NCBI RefSeq assembly: GCF_003121405.1
Contig: NZ_QBUY01000060.1
Span: 1-49,760 of the forward strand
Direction of reading: 5' to 3'
Length of the DNA stretch: 49,760 nt
DNA from: Paraburkholderia sp. C35
GTDB lineage: Bacteria; Pseudomonadota; Gammaproteobacteria; Burkholderiales; Burkholderiaceae
Below the pieces are notes generated by a model that was not told the origin of the DNA, ran no database searches, and saw only the letters and a list, made by a program, of their open reading frames with translations. This document shows, piece after piece, positions 8,058 through 16,338 of the stretch. Numbering within the stretch: the first letter of the stretch is position 1; each line of letters begins with the position of its first letter. Position numbers and translations under genes: made by a program.

Positions 8058-9266
8058 TTACGTTTCAGCGGGTACCAGTGCCGAACTGATTGCGATGATG
8101 CGCTCCAGGTCTCGCAAGCTGGCGGCGTTCGTTTTGCGCAGAATCGTCTTGACCTGTGTGCGGACCGTTTCGAGGGAAACCTGCCGCACGCGCGCGACGT
8201 CTTCGACAGTCGCACCGCCGCTGAAGCGCAGCGCCACGTCGGCCTCGGCTCTGGTGAGTCCATAGAGCTCGCTCATCAACGCAGGCGGCGGCCGCAAGGT
8301 GTGATTCAACTGTCGGATGACGAGGGTGGCCGCACCCTGCACGACCCGGCATGCGTCGCGCACGTCGGAGAGAAAGTGGCTTACGGCAGGCGACACGAGC
8401 ACGGCAAGCGATGCATGTTGCGCGGGTTCGTCGCGCGTATTGCGCAGTCTGAGCGCGCCACCCGCGCCGCCCGTTGCAACCGATGCTATGAGTTTGCCGA
8501 GTGTCGAATGATCGTCGGGATGTCGCGCGTGCAGCGAGATGTCGCCGATGCCAGGACGTGGTCCCGCCTGCGCCATGGTCAGCCCGCAGCGTGCGCCGTC
8601 CATCAGCCGGCTGGCGGCAGTGTTCGCGTGCAGCACGCGCATCGCGCCATCGACCACCACCACGCCGATGGCGAGCGCATCGAGCGCGCCCATGCCCAGT
8701 CGGGTGCGATGCGTGACGGCGAGACGTTCTTCCAGTTGCAGAGCGCGCTGCAAATGCGGCAGCAGCATCAGCAGAAGCCTTCTGTCGTCTTCGTCGAAAG
8801 CGCCTGCGCGTGCATCGCGCTGCAGGGCGATGGGGCTGGCTGAACGCACGCCGAGCGATCCGCCGAGCACATGGCGAATGCCCGCTGCGCGTGCGAAGTC
8901 GACATAAAACTCGGACTTCAGCAGCACCTCGTCGGGCACGAGCTGTTCGCCCAGCATGGCTTGCATGGATGCGCCGTTCAGGCGCAGAAAGACGCGCTCG
9001 GCGCGCTGCCGGAAGGGATCGACGCGGTGGTAGTAGGCGGAGTAAGCGTCGGCATATTCGTTGCCGCCGCCGAGCAGATAGCGCAATACGCCGGAGGGCT
9101 CGGATAGCCCTAGTGAAACCCGTTGCGCGCGAAACATCGCGCATAGCCGCGGCGCAAGGTCGGACCACGCAACGTCGTCCCCGAGCGTCGCGCCGTAGAT
9201 GAGATCGATCACGTCAGACACGTCGGACCTGGCCACATGCGTCTCCGACAAGCAGAACGAGGGCAT
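8058..9266 (-). CDS. LuxR-type helix-turn-helix regulator
   Basis: A 402-residue regulator with a C-terminal LuxR-type DNA-binding domain from about residue 337 (LTRAEADVALRFSGGATVEDVARVRQVS..., then ETVRTQVKTILRKT). The first 330 residues do not look like an acyl-homoserine-lactone-binding domain. They contain a GAF-like half and a PAS-like segment near residues 200-235 (IGVVVVDGAMRVLHANTAASRLM), so a cytoplasmic small-ligand sensor is plausible. ATG 9266 has only a weak AGGG site upstream. It is divergent from the NHL-repeat lipoprotein gene, with 300 bases between, which makes that gene a reasonable target. It also sits between two paralogous OmpR regulators. Confidence 0.85.
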   Translation of the reverse strand: MPSFCLSETHVARSDVSDVIDLIYGATLGDDVAWSDLAPRLCAMFRAQRVSLGLSEPSGVLRYLLGGGNEYADAYSAYYHRVDPFRQRAERVFLRLNGASMQAMLGEQLVPDEVLLKSEFYVDFARAAGIRHVLGGSLGVRSASPIALQRDARAGAFDEDDRRLLLMLLPHLQRALQLEERLAVTHRTRLGMGALDALAIGVVVVDGAMRVLHANTAASRLMDGARCGLTMAQAGPRPGIGDISLHARHPDDHSTLGKLIASVATGGAGGALRLRNTRDEPAQHASLAVLVSPAVSHFLSDVRDACRVVQGAATLVIRQLNHTLRPPPALMSELYGLTRAEADVALRFSGGATVEDVARVRQVSLETVRTQVKTILRKTNAASLRDLERIIAISSALVPAET

Positions 9267-9344
9267 TTCATACCCTGTTCGGGGGATGGAATTCTCCTCG
9301 GGATTTTACACAATTCACCCACGCCGAATCCGTGGAGGTCCCGC

Positions 9345-9365
9345 CGTCCGGCGCTGTGCCGGACG
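9345..9365. promoter_or_regulatory. Perfect 8-bp inverted repeat in a divergent promoter region
   Basis: CGTCCGGC and GCCGGACG flank a 5-base loop between the LuxR-type gene and the lipoprotein gene. It could be an operator or a leader hairpin for the lipoprotein message. The rest of the 300-base gap (9267-9569) shows nothing I can name. Confidence 0.4.
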
Positions 9366-9569
9366 CGATACACGAGCCGGCTTTGTCTCGCTCCGGAACA
9401 AAGCCACGACGAGCCAGCTGCGTAACGGCCGCAGGCAGCTCGCCGATCTTTCCGGCGCTATTGGCCGACTGTCGGCACATTCAGATCAGACATCCGTGCG
9501 CGCTGTTCGCAGGCGGCAGGCCTACGCCTGTCCGTTGCGTGGCGGCAGGGCGCTTCTTTACGAAAGGCA

Positions 9570-10703
9570 ATGCTTCAAATGAAACTGACTTCAACCATTT
9601 CGAATCTGTCCACAATCAGCCGCGTGGTTGCGGCCACTGTGCTCGCGGGCTTTCTCGGCGCGTGCGGCGGCGGTGGATCGTCGTCCCCTTCGTCAGGGCC
9701 GACGCCGGTGACGGGGCCGACCATCAGCATCTTTGCGGGCATGACGACCCCGGGCGGCTATGTCGATGGTGCCGCCACGAAAGCGCAGTTCAATCTGCCG
9801 CAAGGTCTCGCGAACGATCCGCAAGGCGATCTGTTCGTTGCGGACACAGCCAACTACACGATCCGCAAGATCACCAACGGCGTGGTGTCGACGTTTGCGG
9901 GCACGCCAGGGCAGGCAGGTTCCGCCGACGGCATGGGCACAGGCGCGCAATTCGCCGGTCCCTGGATGATGGCGTCGGACAGTGCAGGCAATCTCTACGT
10001 CACCGATCAGGCCGTCAACGCGACAGCGGCAGTCATCAGAAAGATCACGCCGGCCGGCCAGGTCACGACGCTCAAGGATGCCTCGACCGGTCTCGCGATC
10101 CAGACGGACGGCGGCGGTGCGATCGCGGTTGATGGCAGCGGCAACGTGTACGTGTTCACGTCCACGCCATCGCAATCGAGCGTGCTCGCGCAGATCACGC
10201 CCGCCGGCGTAGTGAACCTGATTTCGCTGACGAGCGCCTCGGGTGGCGGCGCGCTCGCGCTGGTGAACCCGCAGGGCATCGCGGTCGATTCGTCCAACAA
10301 CATCTATGTCTCCGACGACGATCTGAACGCGAACGCAGGCGTGCTCTACAAGATCGCGTTGAACGGAACCGCGGGCGTCGCGACCACGCTGGCCGGCACG
10401 ACGGCCATCTCGGGCGCGACGGACGGGCCGGGCAACGTCGCCACGTTTAGCGGTCTGGATGCGTTGACGCTCGATTCGTCGGGCAATGTCTTCGCCAGCG
10501 ATTTCAACAACAGCACGATCCGCGAGATCTCTCCGGCAGGCGGGGTGAGCACGGTGGCAGGCGTGGCAGGGCAAACGAACCTGCAGACGGGACCGTTGCC
10601 CGCGACGCTGCCGGATATCGGTGGACTGCTGTGGACGGGCGGGGCGCTCTATGCGACGGATATCGACGATAACGTCGTGCTGAGCATTGGACCGCTGCAA
10701 TAA
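9570..10703 (+). CDS. NHL-repeat beta-propeller lipoprotein
   Basis: A 377-residue lipoprotein. The N-terminus has a hydrophobic signal sequence ending in a lipobox (FLGAC, Cys32) followed by a flexible Gly/Ser/Pro linker (33-50). The rest consists of NHL repeats, seen as recurring ANDPQGDLFVADTANYTIRKI-like units (GIAVDSSNNIYVSD, LTLDSSGNVFASD), enough for a five- or six-bladed propeller. Such proteins are exposed in the periplasm or at the outer membrane and usually bind proteins or glycans; no catalytic residues are evident. The start is ATG 9570 with AAAGG four bases upstream; ATG 9579 is the alternative. It lies between a divergent LuxR-type gene and response regulator 2, and may belong to their regulon. 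Confidence 0.85.
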   Translation: MLQMKLTSTISNLSTISRVVAATVLAGFLGACGGGGSSSPSSGPTPVTGPTISIFAGMTTPGGYVDGAATKAQFNLPQGLANDPQGDLFVADTANYTIRKITNGVVSTFAGTPGQAGSADGMGTGAQFAGPWMMASDSAGNLYVTDQAVNATAAVIRKITPAGQVTTLKDASTGLAIQTDGGGAIAVDGSGNVYVFTSTPSQSSVLAQITPAGVVNLISLTSASGGGALALVNPQGIAVDSSNNIYVSDDDLNANAGVLYKIALNGTAGVATTLAGTTAISGATDGPGNVATFSGLDALTLDSSGNVFASDFNNSTIREISPAGGVSTVAGVAGQTNLQTGPLPATLPDIGGLLWTGGALYATDIDDNVVLSIGPLQ

Positions 10704-10714
10704 ACCAGCCAGAT

Positions 10715-10776
10715 AACGGCGAAGGTTCGCCGTTCCACCGGGATTGCGCGCCGCCGCTCGATGGCGGCGCAATCGC
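10715..10776. terminator. Two hairpins between lipoprotein and response regulator 2
   Basis: A perfect 9-bp stem AACGGCGAA/TTCGCCGTT (10715-10734) is followed by a larger GC-rich stem-loop (about 10743-10776) with one small bulge. Neither has a long T run, so they may act as weak terminators or as a leader attenuator for the regulator 35 bases on. Confidence 0.45.
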
Positions 10777-10810
10777 ATTCGACAGGTTCTTGATCAAACG
10801 GTAGGACATC

Positions 10811-11476
10811 ATGCGGGTGTTATTGATTGAAGATGATGTGCAGGCAGGTAACGAATTGTGCCGTGCGCTGAAGGCGGCAGAGTTCAGTGTCGATTGGGTG
10901 CGTGACGGCAGGACGGGCAGAAGCGCGATCGACACGGCCTACTATGCGACCGTGTTGCTCGATCTCGGCCTGCCCGATACGACGGGACTCGACGTGCTGC
11001 GCGCGCTGCGTGCGGCGGGCAATAGCGTGCCCGTGCTGATTCTCAGCGCAGAAGACGATCTCGATGCGCGCGTCGGCAGCCTGGAGGCTGGCGCGGACGA
11101 CTGCGTGCTCAAGCCGCTGGCCGTGCGCGAACTGCTGGCGCGTATCCGTGCCGTGTTGCGCCGTCGAGCGGGTTATGCGACATCTGCGATCGGCGATGCA
11201 GCGCTCGGCCTCGATCTCGAGAAGCGCACGCTGATCTGCAATGGCGTGGCGTCGCTGCTGTCGGCGCGCGAGTTCGCGCTAATGCACGCTTTCCTCGAAA
11301 GGCCCGGCACGGTGCTGTCGCGCGGGCAGCTGGAAGACCGGCTATACGGTTGGGGCAGGGAAGTGGAGAGCAATGCCGTCGATGTGCTCATCCACACGAT
11401 GCGCAAGAAATACGGTCAAGCGCTGATCCGCAACGTGCGCGGACTTGGCTGGACGGTTGCACACGCCAATGCGTGA
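10811..11476 (+). CDS. OmpR family response regulator 2 (orphan)
   Basis: A 221-residue response regulator that is a close paralogue of the one at 6795; most positions agree by eye over the whole length. The receiver keeps D51 (VLLDLGLPD), a Ser at position 79 in place of Thr, and K101. The winged-helix domain (about 125-218) ends in NVRGLGWTV. ATG 10811 opens MRVLLIEDD. No kinase gene is adjacent. An HdeA-like periplasmic chaperone gene follows 195 bases downstream on the same strand. Divergence at the second recognition helix seems slight, so both regulators may bind similar sites; this is an inference. Confidence 0.92.
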   Translation: MRVLLIEDDVQAGNELCRALKAAEFSVDWVRDGRTGRSAIDTAYYATVLLDLGLPDTTGLDVLRALRAAGNSVPVLILSAEDDLDARVGSLEAGADDCVLKPLAVRELLARIRAVLRRRAGYATSAIGDAALGLDLEKRTLICNGVASLLSAREFALMHAFLERPGTVLSRGQLEDRLYGWGREVESNAVDVLIHTMRKKYGQALIRNVRGLGWTVAHANA

Positions 11477-11670
11477 CGCGAGCTTATCGAACCACAGTTA
11501 GCAGTGAATGAGTGCGGCTGAAACACATCGGTGGAAGCGATCGCACTGTTAATGATCGGCTAATTCTGCCTCTCTACCATGCGAAGCATACCGGCTCACA
11601 GGTGCCGGTCAATCGCCACCAGGTCGTCACCCTTGCGACGATTCCGGCAACTCAAATCATGGAGTGTCTT

Positions 11671-12006
11671 ATGAAGTACGCAAAAATCGTGTTGGTCCTC
11701 GCTTCCCTCGCCGCCATCTCCGCTGCGCAAACCGCCAGCGCAGCGCAAACGAAAGTCAGCCCCGCCAAGATGACGTGTGCCGACTATGTATCAGTCGATG
11801 AAGTGTATCGCCCCGCGCTGGTGTACTGGGTCGCAGGCGTCGACAAGCTCGGCGTGAAGGAAACCGACACGATGGTGGTCGATACCGCGCATCCCGTGTC
11901 CGAGACGGTCGCGCAGGCATGCGAGAAAGATCCGCAAACGCCGTTCAAATCGAAGGTCCGCGAGATGATCAAGTCGAAGCAGATCAAGCTGTTCGAACAT
12001 TCGTGA
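11671..12006 (+). CDS. HdeA-like periplasmic acid-stress chaperone
   Basis: A 111-residue exported protein. A Sec signal peptide (1-24, ending TASA) precedes a mature domain with the HdeA pattern: MTCADYVSVDEVYRPALVYW near 34-53 and VAQACEKDPQTPFK near 80-93. Cys36 and Cys84 match the single disulfide of HdeA. HdeA-family chaperones unfold at low pH and hold denatured periplasmic proteins. Spacing of the cysteines and the charged C-terminus (VREMIKSKQIKLFEHS) fit the family; pairwise identity to enteric HdeA looks low. ATG 11671 follows GGAG; the longer frame from 11512 lacks a signal peptide at its start. A strong hairpin follows the stop. Confidence 0.75.
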   Translation: MKYAKIVLVLASLAAISAAQTASAAQTKVSPAKMTCADYVSVDEVYRPALVYWVAGVDKLGVKETDTMVVDTAHPVSETVAQACEKDPQTPFKSKVREMIKSKQIKLFEHS

Positions 12007-12023
12007 TGGCTTCGGCGGTGAGT

Positions 12024-12055
12024 TCCGGCGACACGCGCGCAGCGCTGTCGCCGGA
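12024..12055 (+). terminator. Hairpin after the HdeA-like gene
   Basis: TCCGGCGACA and TGTCGCCGGA form a perfect 10-bp stem with a 12-base loop, 18 bases after the stop. A T-rich stretch begins about 10 bases later. It is likely a terminator or partial read-through point before the acyltransferase gene. Confidence 0.55.
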
Positions 12056-12099
12056 CCAGCCGCCCTATTTTCATCTTCTTCCGTTGTCAGGAGCCCGTC

Positions 12100-13365
12100 A
12101 TGCAGAGCCTTTGCGAACGAATTTCACACGACCCGCTGCGCACCGTGCGGCGTATCTATCGCAAGGCCTCGCCGACGGAAATGACCTATATCCGCACGCG
12201 CACGCTCGTGGTGAGCCGCAGCAGCATAGAGGGAACGGTCAGCCGTGAGCAGTTCGATACGGCAATCGAATTTCTCGAAGCTCGCTACGGCATCTTGCGG
12301 ACCATCGTCGAAGACGGACTCTTCGTCGAGCGGGACGACGACGTGGCGGGCGTCGAGTCGTGGCAATCGGCCGCGACATGCACGCCCGACGCGATGTACG
12401 ACATGCTGCTCAACGCCGAGCTAGATACGGGCAAGCGCATCTATAGCGTGCATGTCATTGCCGGCGACAACACGCTCGACGTCTTCATGCTCAGCTCGCA
12501 TGCCGTGACGGATGCCACATCGCTGATCGAATTGCATTCGTGCATTGCCTATCTTTGCGATTGCATCGTACGTGGCATGATCCCGACGGTGAATCTGCAA
12601 CCGTTCCCCATTCCCGTCGATGCCGCCGTGAGACGAAGTCTGGCTGCGCTGCCGGCGGAACATGCCAGCAGTCTCACGCCGTACAGCGGCGCGTTCGCCG
12701 AAATCCCGCAGCGTGTGCCTTGCGGTAGTGATCGTGTAACGCATCGCAACGACCGGATCGTGATTAGCGCCGATGACATGCAACGGATCGGCGCGGCAGC
12801 ACATGCACATGGTTCTTCCGTGCACTCGCTGCTGCTTGCCGCTTTTGCGCTCGCCATTGGCGACGTGGCGAAAGAAGCGCCACGCCGGATTCTCATGCGA
12901 TCGTCGATCGACATGCGCCGCAGGATCGAACCGCATGTTTCTGCCGAACTCGTTTTCTCGGCGATCACCGGACACATCACGCCGATTCACGATCTCGACC
13001 GTCCGTTGTTCGATATCGCGCAGCATATCTTTCGCGAGATTCATGAAGGTGTCGCCAACGGTCTCATCTTTCACGACTACGAGAACTATCCGAAGGCTTT
13101 CGGCAGCACGCAGCAGGCCCCCGTCGCGCGCAATATTTCCGACATGCAGGCTGTGAAGTTTCATTGGCCGACGCAACAACTGAAAGTGACGGGATTCGAA
13201 TACGCGTGCGGATGGCTGAAGACATTCCCGAACGTTTCGGTGTCGGTGTATGACGGCGTGCTGGTCGCGAATACCGTGTATGTGGAAGAGTTCATCGAAC
13301 CCGCGATCATGCGGACGCTCTCGGAACGTGCCGTCAGCCGGCTCATGTCAGCTTGCCAGGCGTAA
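12100..13365 (+). CDS. Stand-alone HxxxD acyltransferase (condensation/PapA5-like)
   Basis: A 421-residue protein of the CoA-dependent acyltransferase superfamily that includes NRPS condensation domains, PapA proteins and wax-ester synthases. The catalytic motif is SSHAVTDATS, with His134 and Asp138. A second-half core (about 225-400) carries the usual SVHSLLLAAFALAIGD-like helix near residues 246-262 and a conserved NISDMQ-type loop. It is a single domain with no carrier protein, so it should use acyl-CoA or a free acyl carrier and an alcohol or amine acceptor; which one is unknown. ATG 12100 is preceded by CAGGAG. Its neighbours, a secreted protein and a membrane fatty-acid desaturase, hint at a lipid product. 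No polyketide synthase or NRPS gene is present. Confidence 0.78.
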   Translation: MQSLCERISHDPLRTVRRIYRKASPTEMTYIRTRTLVVSRSSIEGTVSREQFDTAIEFLEARYGILRTIVEDGLFVERDDDVAGVESWQSAATCTPDAMYDMLLNAELDTGKRIYSVHVIAGDNTLDVFMLSSHAVTDATSLIELHSCIAYLCDCIVRGMIPTVNLQPFPIPVDAAVRRSLAALPAEHASSLTPYSGAFAEIPQRVPCGSDRVTHRNDRIVISADDMQRIGAAAHAHGSSVHSLLLAAFALAIGDVAKEAPRRILMRSSIDMRRRIEPHVSAELVFSAITGHITPIHDLDRPLFDIAQHIFREIHEGVANGLIFHDYENYPKAFGSTQQAPVARNISDMQAVKFHWPTQQLKVTGFEYACGWLKTFPNVSVSVYDGVLVANTVYVEEFIEPAIMRTLSERAVSRLMSACQA

Positions 13366-13376
13366 CGGCTTCGCGC

Positions 13377-13417
13377 ATGAACGTGCGGCTCACACACCCT
13401 GTGTGCCGCACGTTCAT
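13377..13417. terminator. Bidirectional hairpin between convergent genes
   Basis: A 12-bp stem (13377-13388 with 13406-13417) is extended inward by CACAC/GTGTG, giving about 17 pairs. It lies 11 bases after the acyltransferase stop and 15 before the end of the convergent gene. No strong T run is present on either side. Confidence 0.6.
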
Positions 13418-13432
13418 CTCCCTGATCAATCT

Positions 13433-14005
13433 CTAACTGCCGCTTCGCGCCGAAGTCGATCCGGCAGCGCTTGCCACGCCCACCGAGTTCGCCAGCGTCA
13501 GCAAGGTGCGCTTCTCGCCGTCCGGAAACTTGCCGTTCCACGAAAGCGAGTAGAGCGCGCCCTGACGCATCCATTCGATCCGCGCGGGCCAGTAGTCGCC
13601 CATGCTGTGTCCCGGCGTGAAGTACGCAACCCGGCCGCCCGCCATCTGCACCTTGATAGTCAGGATGTTGCCGTTGAGATCGCGTAGCCGCGTGGGCCGC
13701 TGTCCTTTCGTGACACTCAATGAACCGATATTGCAGTAATGCGCGCCCTGGCAATCGGGCTGGCTATCGATGAAGAGCGTGTAGTTGCCCGTTTGTCTGT
13801 CGGTATCGGCATACGCGAACAGATGATCCGGCTGGCCAGGCAGGATAGCGGGCGATGCAACAGGACCGCCGAGTGTGCTTTCCGCCTGCGTCAAAACCTG
13901 CGGCGCGTTTGATACGAGCTCGGCGGTACGAACATACCCATCAGCGGCATGAGCCGAGATCGGCAGCACGGCGGCAAGCGCCAGCAGAAAGAGTTTCATC
14001 TTCAT
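13433..14005 (-). CDS. Secreted protein, unknown function
   Basis: A 190-residue protein with a clear Sec signal peptide (MKMKLFLLALAAVLPISAHA, cleavage after residue 20). The mature part has a Cys pair in DCQGAHYC (near 95-102), a GDYWPARIEWMRQGALYSLSW segment and a Gly/Ser-rich tail. I do not recognise a family. It is probably periplasmic and disulfide-bonded. The start is firm: ATG 14005 is preceded by GGAGGTG with a 5-base gap, whereas the frame from 14047 has no ribosome site. It is convergent with the acyltransferase gene and divergent from the desaturase gene, which starts 140 bases away. Confidence 0.75.
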   Translation of the reverse strand: MKMKLFLLALAAVLPISAHAADGYVRTAELVSNAPQVLTQAESTLGGPVASPAILPGQPDHLFAYADTDRQTGNYTLFIDSQPDCQGAHYCNIGSLSVTKGQRPTRLRDLNGNILTIKVQMAGGRVAYFTPGHSMGDYWPARIEWMRQGALYSLSWNGKFPDGEKRTLLTLANSVGVASAAGSTSARSGS

Positions 14006-14145
14006 GATTTCACCTCCATTTTTCAGGCCGATTGTCGGCCTCGACACTTAGCGATGAATGATGGTCGTCGTAACGCATTCACGTAATTCCGCGCTTAGTG
14101 ACGGGCTTTAGATTGCGTGCGTGATCAACGTTTCTGTTCAGCAAA

Positions 14146-15168
14146 ATGGCCGACTACTTCGACGCCGCGCACGCACGCGAAATCGCCTCGCTGCGCACTT
14201 CTTTCATGGCACGCACGGAATGGCCGACATGGCTGCTGATCGCGCTTATTTACGGCGGATGGTGTGCCGTGGTGCTGTGCGTGCACGCGGGTGTCTTGTC
14301 GCTATGGATGGCGACGCCGTTGCTCATCGTGTTGTGCACGTGGCACATGTCGCTTCAGCATGAACTGCTGCATGGCCATCCGACGCGGTCCGCATTCATC
14401 AACCGGCTGCTGGGCAGCGTGCCACTCGCGATCTGGTATCCATACACGATCTATCGCGACAGTCACATCGCGCATCATCACGACGAAACGCTCACCGTGC
14501 CGGGTATCGATCCCGAAAGCAACTATGTGACACCCGAGCAATGGATCAACGCGACGCGTGTGCAACGCGCGGTATGGCACATGCGCAAGGATTTCATCGG
14601 GCGTCTGCTCATCGGTCCGCCGCTCAGCGTCGCAACGATGCTTGCAGGCGCGTTCGGCGAGTGGCGGCGTGGCGACAGGCGCTATGTGTCGACGTGGATC
14701 ATCCATGCACTGCTCGTCGCTCTGCTGCTTGCCGCGCTGGACTGCTTCGCGGGGATTCCGTGGTGGTACTACCTGCTGGCCGTGACATGGCCTGCGCTGT
14801 CGCTGGCGATGATCCGGTCGCTATACGAGCACCGTGTGGCACGCGAACCGAAGCATCGCACTGTCATCAACGAAGCCGGACTGCTGATGCGGTTGCTGTA
14901 CCTGAACAACAACTATCATCTCGTGCATCACGATCTGCCGCATCTGCCGTGGTATCAATTGCCGCGTGCCTACCGGATGCGTCGCGAAGCGTATGCGGCG
15001 AAGAACGGCGGCTTCGTGATTCACGGTGGATATTGGGAACTGCTCACGCGCTATGCATTGCACGAAACCGATTTTCCCGTGTTTCCCCGGCTGGTCGAAC
15101 AGCCAGTGAACCGGCGCATGCCGCGTCGCGCGCACAAACGTGCGCAACGCGAGGATCTGACTGCGTGA
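14146..15168 (+). CDS. Membrane fatty-acid desaturase
   Basis: A 340-residue integral-membrane desaturase/hydroxylase with all three histidine boxes: HELLHGH (His72, 76, 78), HIAHHH (from His107) and HLVHH (His258, 261, 262). These eight or so histidines bind the di-iron centre. Four hydrophobic stretches (about 28-48, 52-70, 185-205, 208-225) fit the usual topology. The family inserts double bonds in, or hydroxylates, acyl chains or carotenoid-like lipids; the substrate cannot be told. ATG 14146 lacks a strong Shine-Dalgarno site. An uncertain link with the nearby HxxxD acyltransferase is suggested only by proximity. A conserved NNNYH segment before the third box is typical of bacterial members. 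Confidence 0.85.
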   Translation: MADYFDAAHAREIASLRTSFMARTEWPTWLLIALIYGGWCAVVLCVHAGVLSLWMATPLLIVLCTWHMSLQHELLHGHPTRSAFINRLLGSVPLAIWYPYTIYRDSHIAHHHDETLTVPGIDPESNYVTPEQWINATRVQRAVWHMRKDFIGRLLIGPPLSVATMLAGAFGEWRRGDRRYVSTWIIHALLVALLLAALDCFAGIPWWYYLLAVTWPALSLAMIRSLYEHRVAREPKHRTVINEAGLLMRLLYLNNNYHLVHHDLPHLPWYQLPRAYRMRREAYAAKNGGFVIHGGYWELLTRYALHETDFPVFPRLVEQPVNRRMPRRAHKRAQREDLTA

Positions 15169-15191
15169 TCGTACGGCCGCTCGACCTTCGT

Positions 15192-15389
15192 CTAACGTGG
15201 CTCCCGATGGGTCTTCGGCTGTTCGGGTTGCTGACGGGGATCGTTGCCTTGCTGTGTGGGCGCACGCGTGCATGCGTCGGGCGGCGTCGTATACGGGACG
15301 TCGTTGCAGCAGCACGCGTAGACGGGGAAGCCATATTCGTTGGTGCGAACGATGGTGGTCGGCCCGTGCAACGGACATATCGCTTTCAT
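15192..15389 (-). CDS. Small Cys-rich protein, possible metal-binding
   Basis: A 65-residue protein, MKAICPLHGPTTIVRTNEYGFPVYACCCND..., with a CPLHGP knuckle at the N-terminus and a CCC cluster near residues 26-28. Cys5, His8 and the later cysteines could form a zinc site, although the spacing matches no motif I know. The C-terminal third is Pro/Gln/Arg-rich and probably disordered. ATG 15389 is preceded by AGGAGG with a 4- to 5-base gap, so it is likely a real gene. It is convergent with the desaturase gene, 23 bases away. Function unknown. Confidence 0.68.
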   Translation of the reverse strand: MKAICPLHGPTTIVRTNEYGFPVYACCCNDVPYTTPPDACTRAPTQQGNDPRQQPEQPKTHREPR

Positions 15390-15492
15390 CGCGCCTCCTG
15401 ATAACGGTGGCTAATGTGTCCATCGTATACCTGGTGCAGCCGCGCGCGGCAGCTAAATGCAAATGCAGACCTGCATGCCGCCCGTGTCCGGT

Positions 15493-16338
15493 TCAGCGAT
15501 TAAAATAGTCCGGCAGGCGAAATCCATCATAGACACGGTTCCCCAGTATCGCGCTGCGGAATTCATCCGACTGGTACGCCGCGACAATATCGGCTGTTGC
15601 ACGCGCATTGCGATTGGTAGCCTTCACGACCACCTGATTCACATAGGGCGACGTCATCTGTTCGAGCGCGAGCGCATCGGCGAGACGATGCCCGCTCGAA
15701 ATCGCGAAATTGCCCTGAATCGCAGCGTAATCGACATCTTCGAGCGCGCGCGGTGCCTGCGCGGATTCGAGCGGCACGATACGGATGCCCGCCGGATTGG
15801 CGATCACGTCGCGCTCGGTGACATCGACGGGATTCGGGTTCGCGCGAATACGTATCCAGCCGATCGCCTGCAGGATCTTCAGCGCGCGCTCCAGATTGAC
15901 GGGATCGTTCGGCACGGCGACCGTCGTGCCGTGCTTCACATCGGCGAGCGAGCGATGCTTCGTCGAATACAGACCCATGGGCGGCGTCGGCACCTGCACG
16001 ACGGGCACCAGATCGGTGCCGTTGCGATCGTTGTATGACTTCAGATAGACGCTGTGCTGCATCACGTCGGCGGTGATTTCGCCGCTGAAGACGGCCTGAT
16101 TGGCTTCGAGGCCGGTGCTGAATTCGACGTAGCGCACGGTATAGCCTTTGCGTACGAGTTGCGGCTCGACGCCCTGACGGAATTCATCGGCATAAGGGCC
16201 GGGCACGAAGCCGATGCGCAGCGTTTGCTGCGCTTTCGCTGCGGGATCGTCGGCGGCGTGCGCTGCGGTGGCGGATAACATCAGCATCGAGCAGGCGGCA
16301 GCCGTGACGAGGTGCGCGAATGAGGCAAATGTGCGCAT
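15493..16338 (-). CDS. NlpA/MetQ-type ABC substrate-binding protein
   Basis: A 281-residue periplasmic binding protein of the NlpA/MetQ family (LRIGFVPGPYADEFRQGVEPQLVRKGYTVRYVEFS near 38-70, then DVMQHSVYLKSYN and VAVPNDPVNLERALKILQAIGWI). It has a Sec signal peptide ending AAHA (about residue 28) and, unlike classical MetQ, no clear lipobox at that site. The family binds methionine or related sulfur compounds. No permease or ATPase gene is adjacent, so it is an orphan here. ATG 16338 has AGGAG seven bases upstream. It is divergent from the flavin-enzyme gene at 16611 with a 270-base shared region. The context suggests a role in sulfur-source uptake. Confidence 0.85.
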   Translation of the reverse strand: MRTFASFAHLVTAAACSMLMLSATAAHAADDPAAKAQQTLRIGFVPGPYADEFRQGVEPQLVRKGYTVRYVEFSTGLEANQAVFSGEITADVMQHSVYLKSYNDRNGTDLVPVVQVPTPPMGLYSTKHRSLADVKHGTTVAVPNDPVNLERALKILQAIGWIRIRANPNPVDVTERDVIANPAGIRIVPLESAQAPRALEDVDYAAIQGNFAISSGHRLADALALEQMTSPYVNQVVVKATNRNARATADIVAAYQSDEFRSAILGNRVYDGFRLPDYFNR

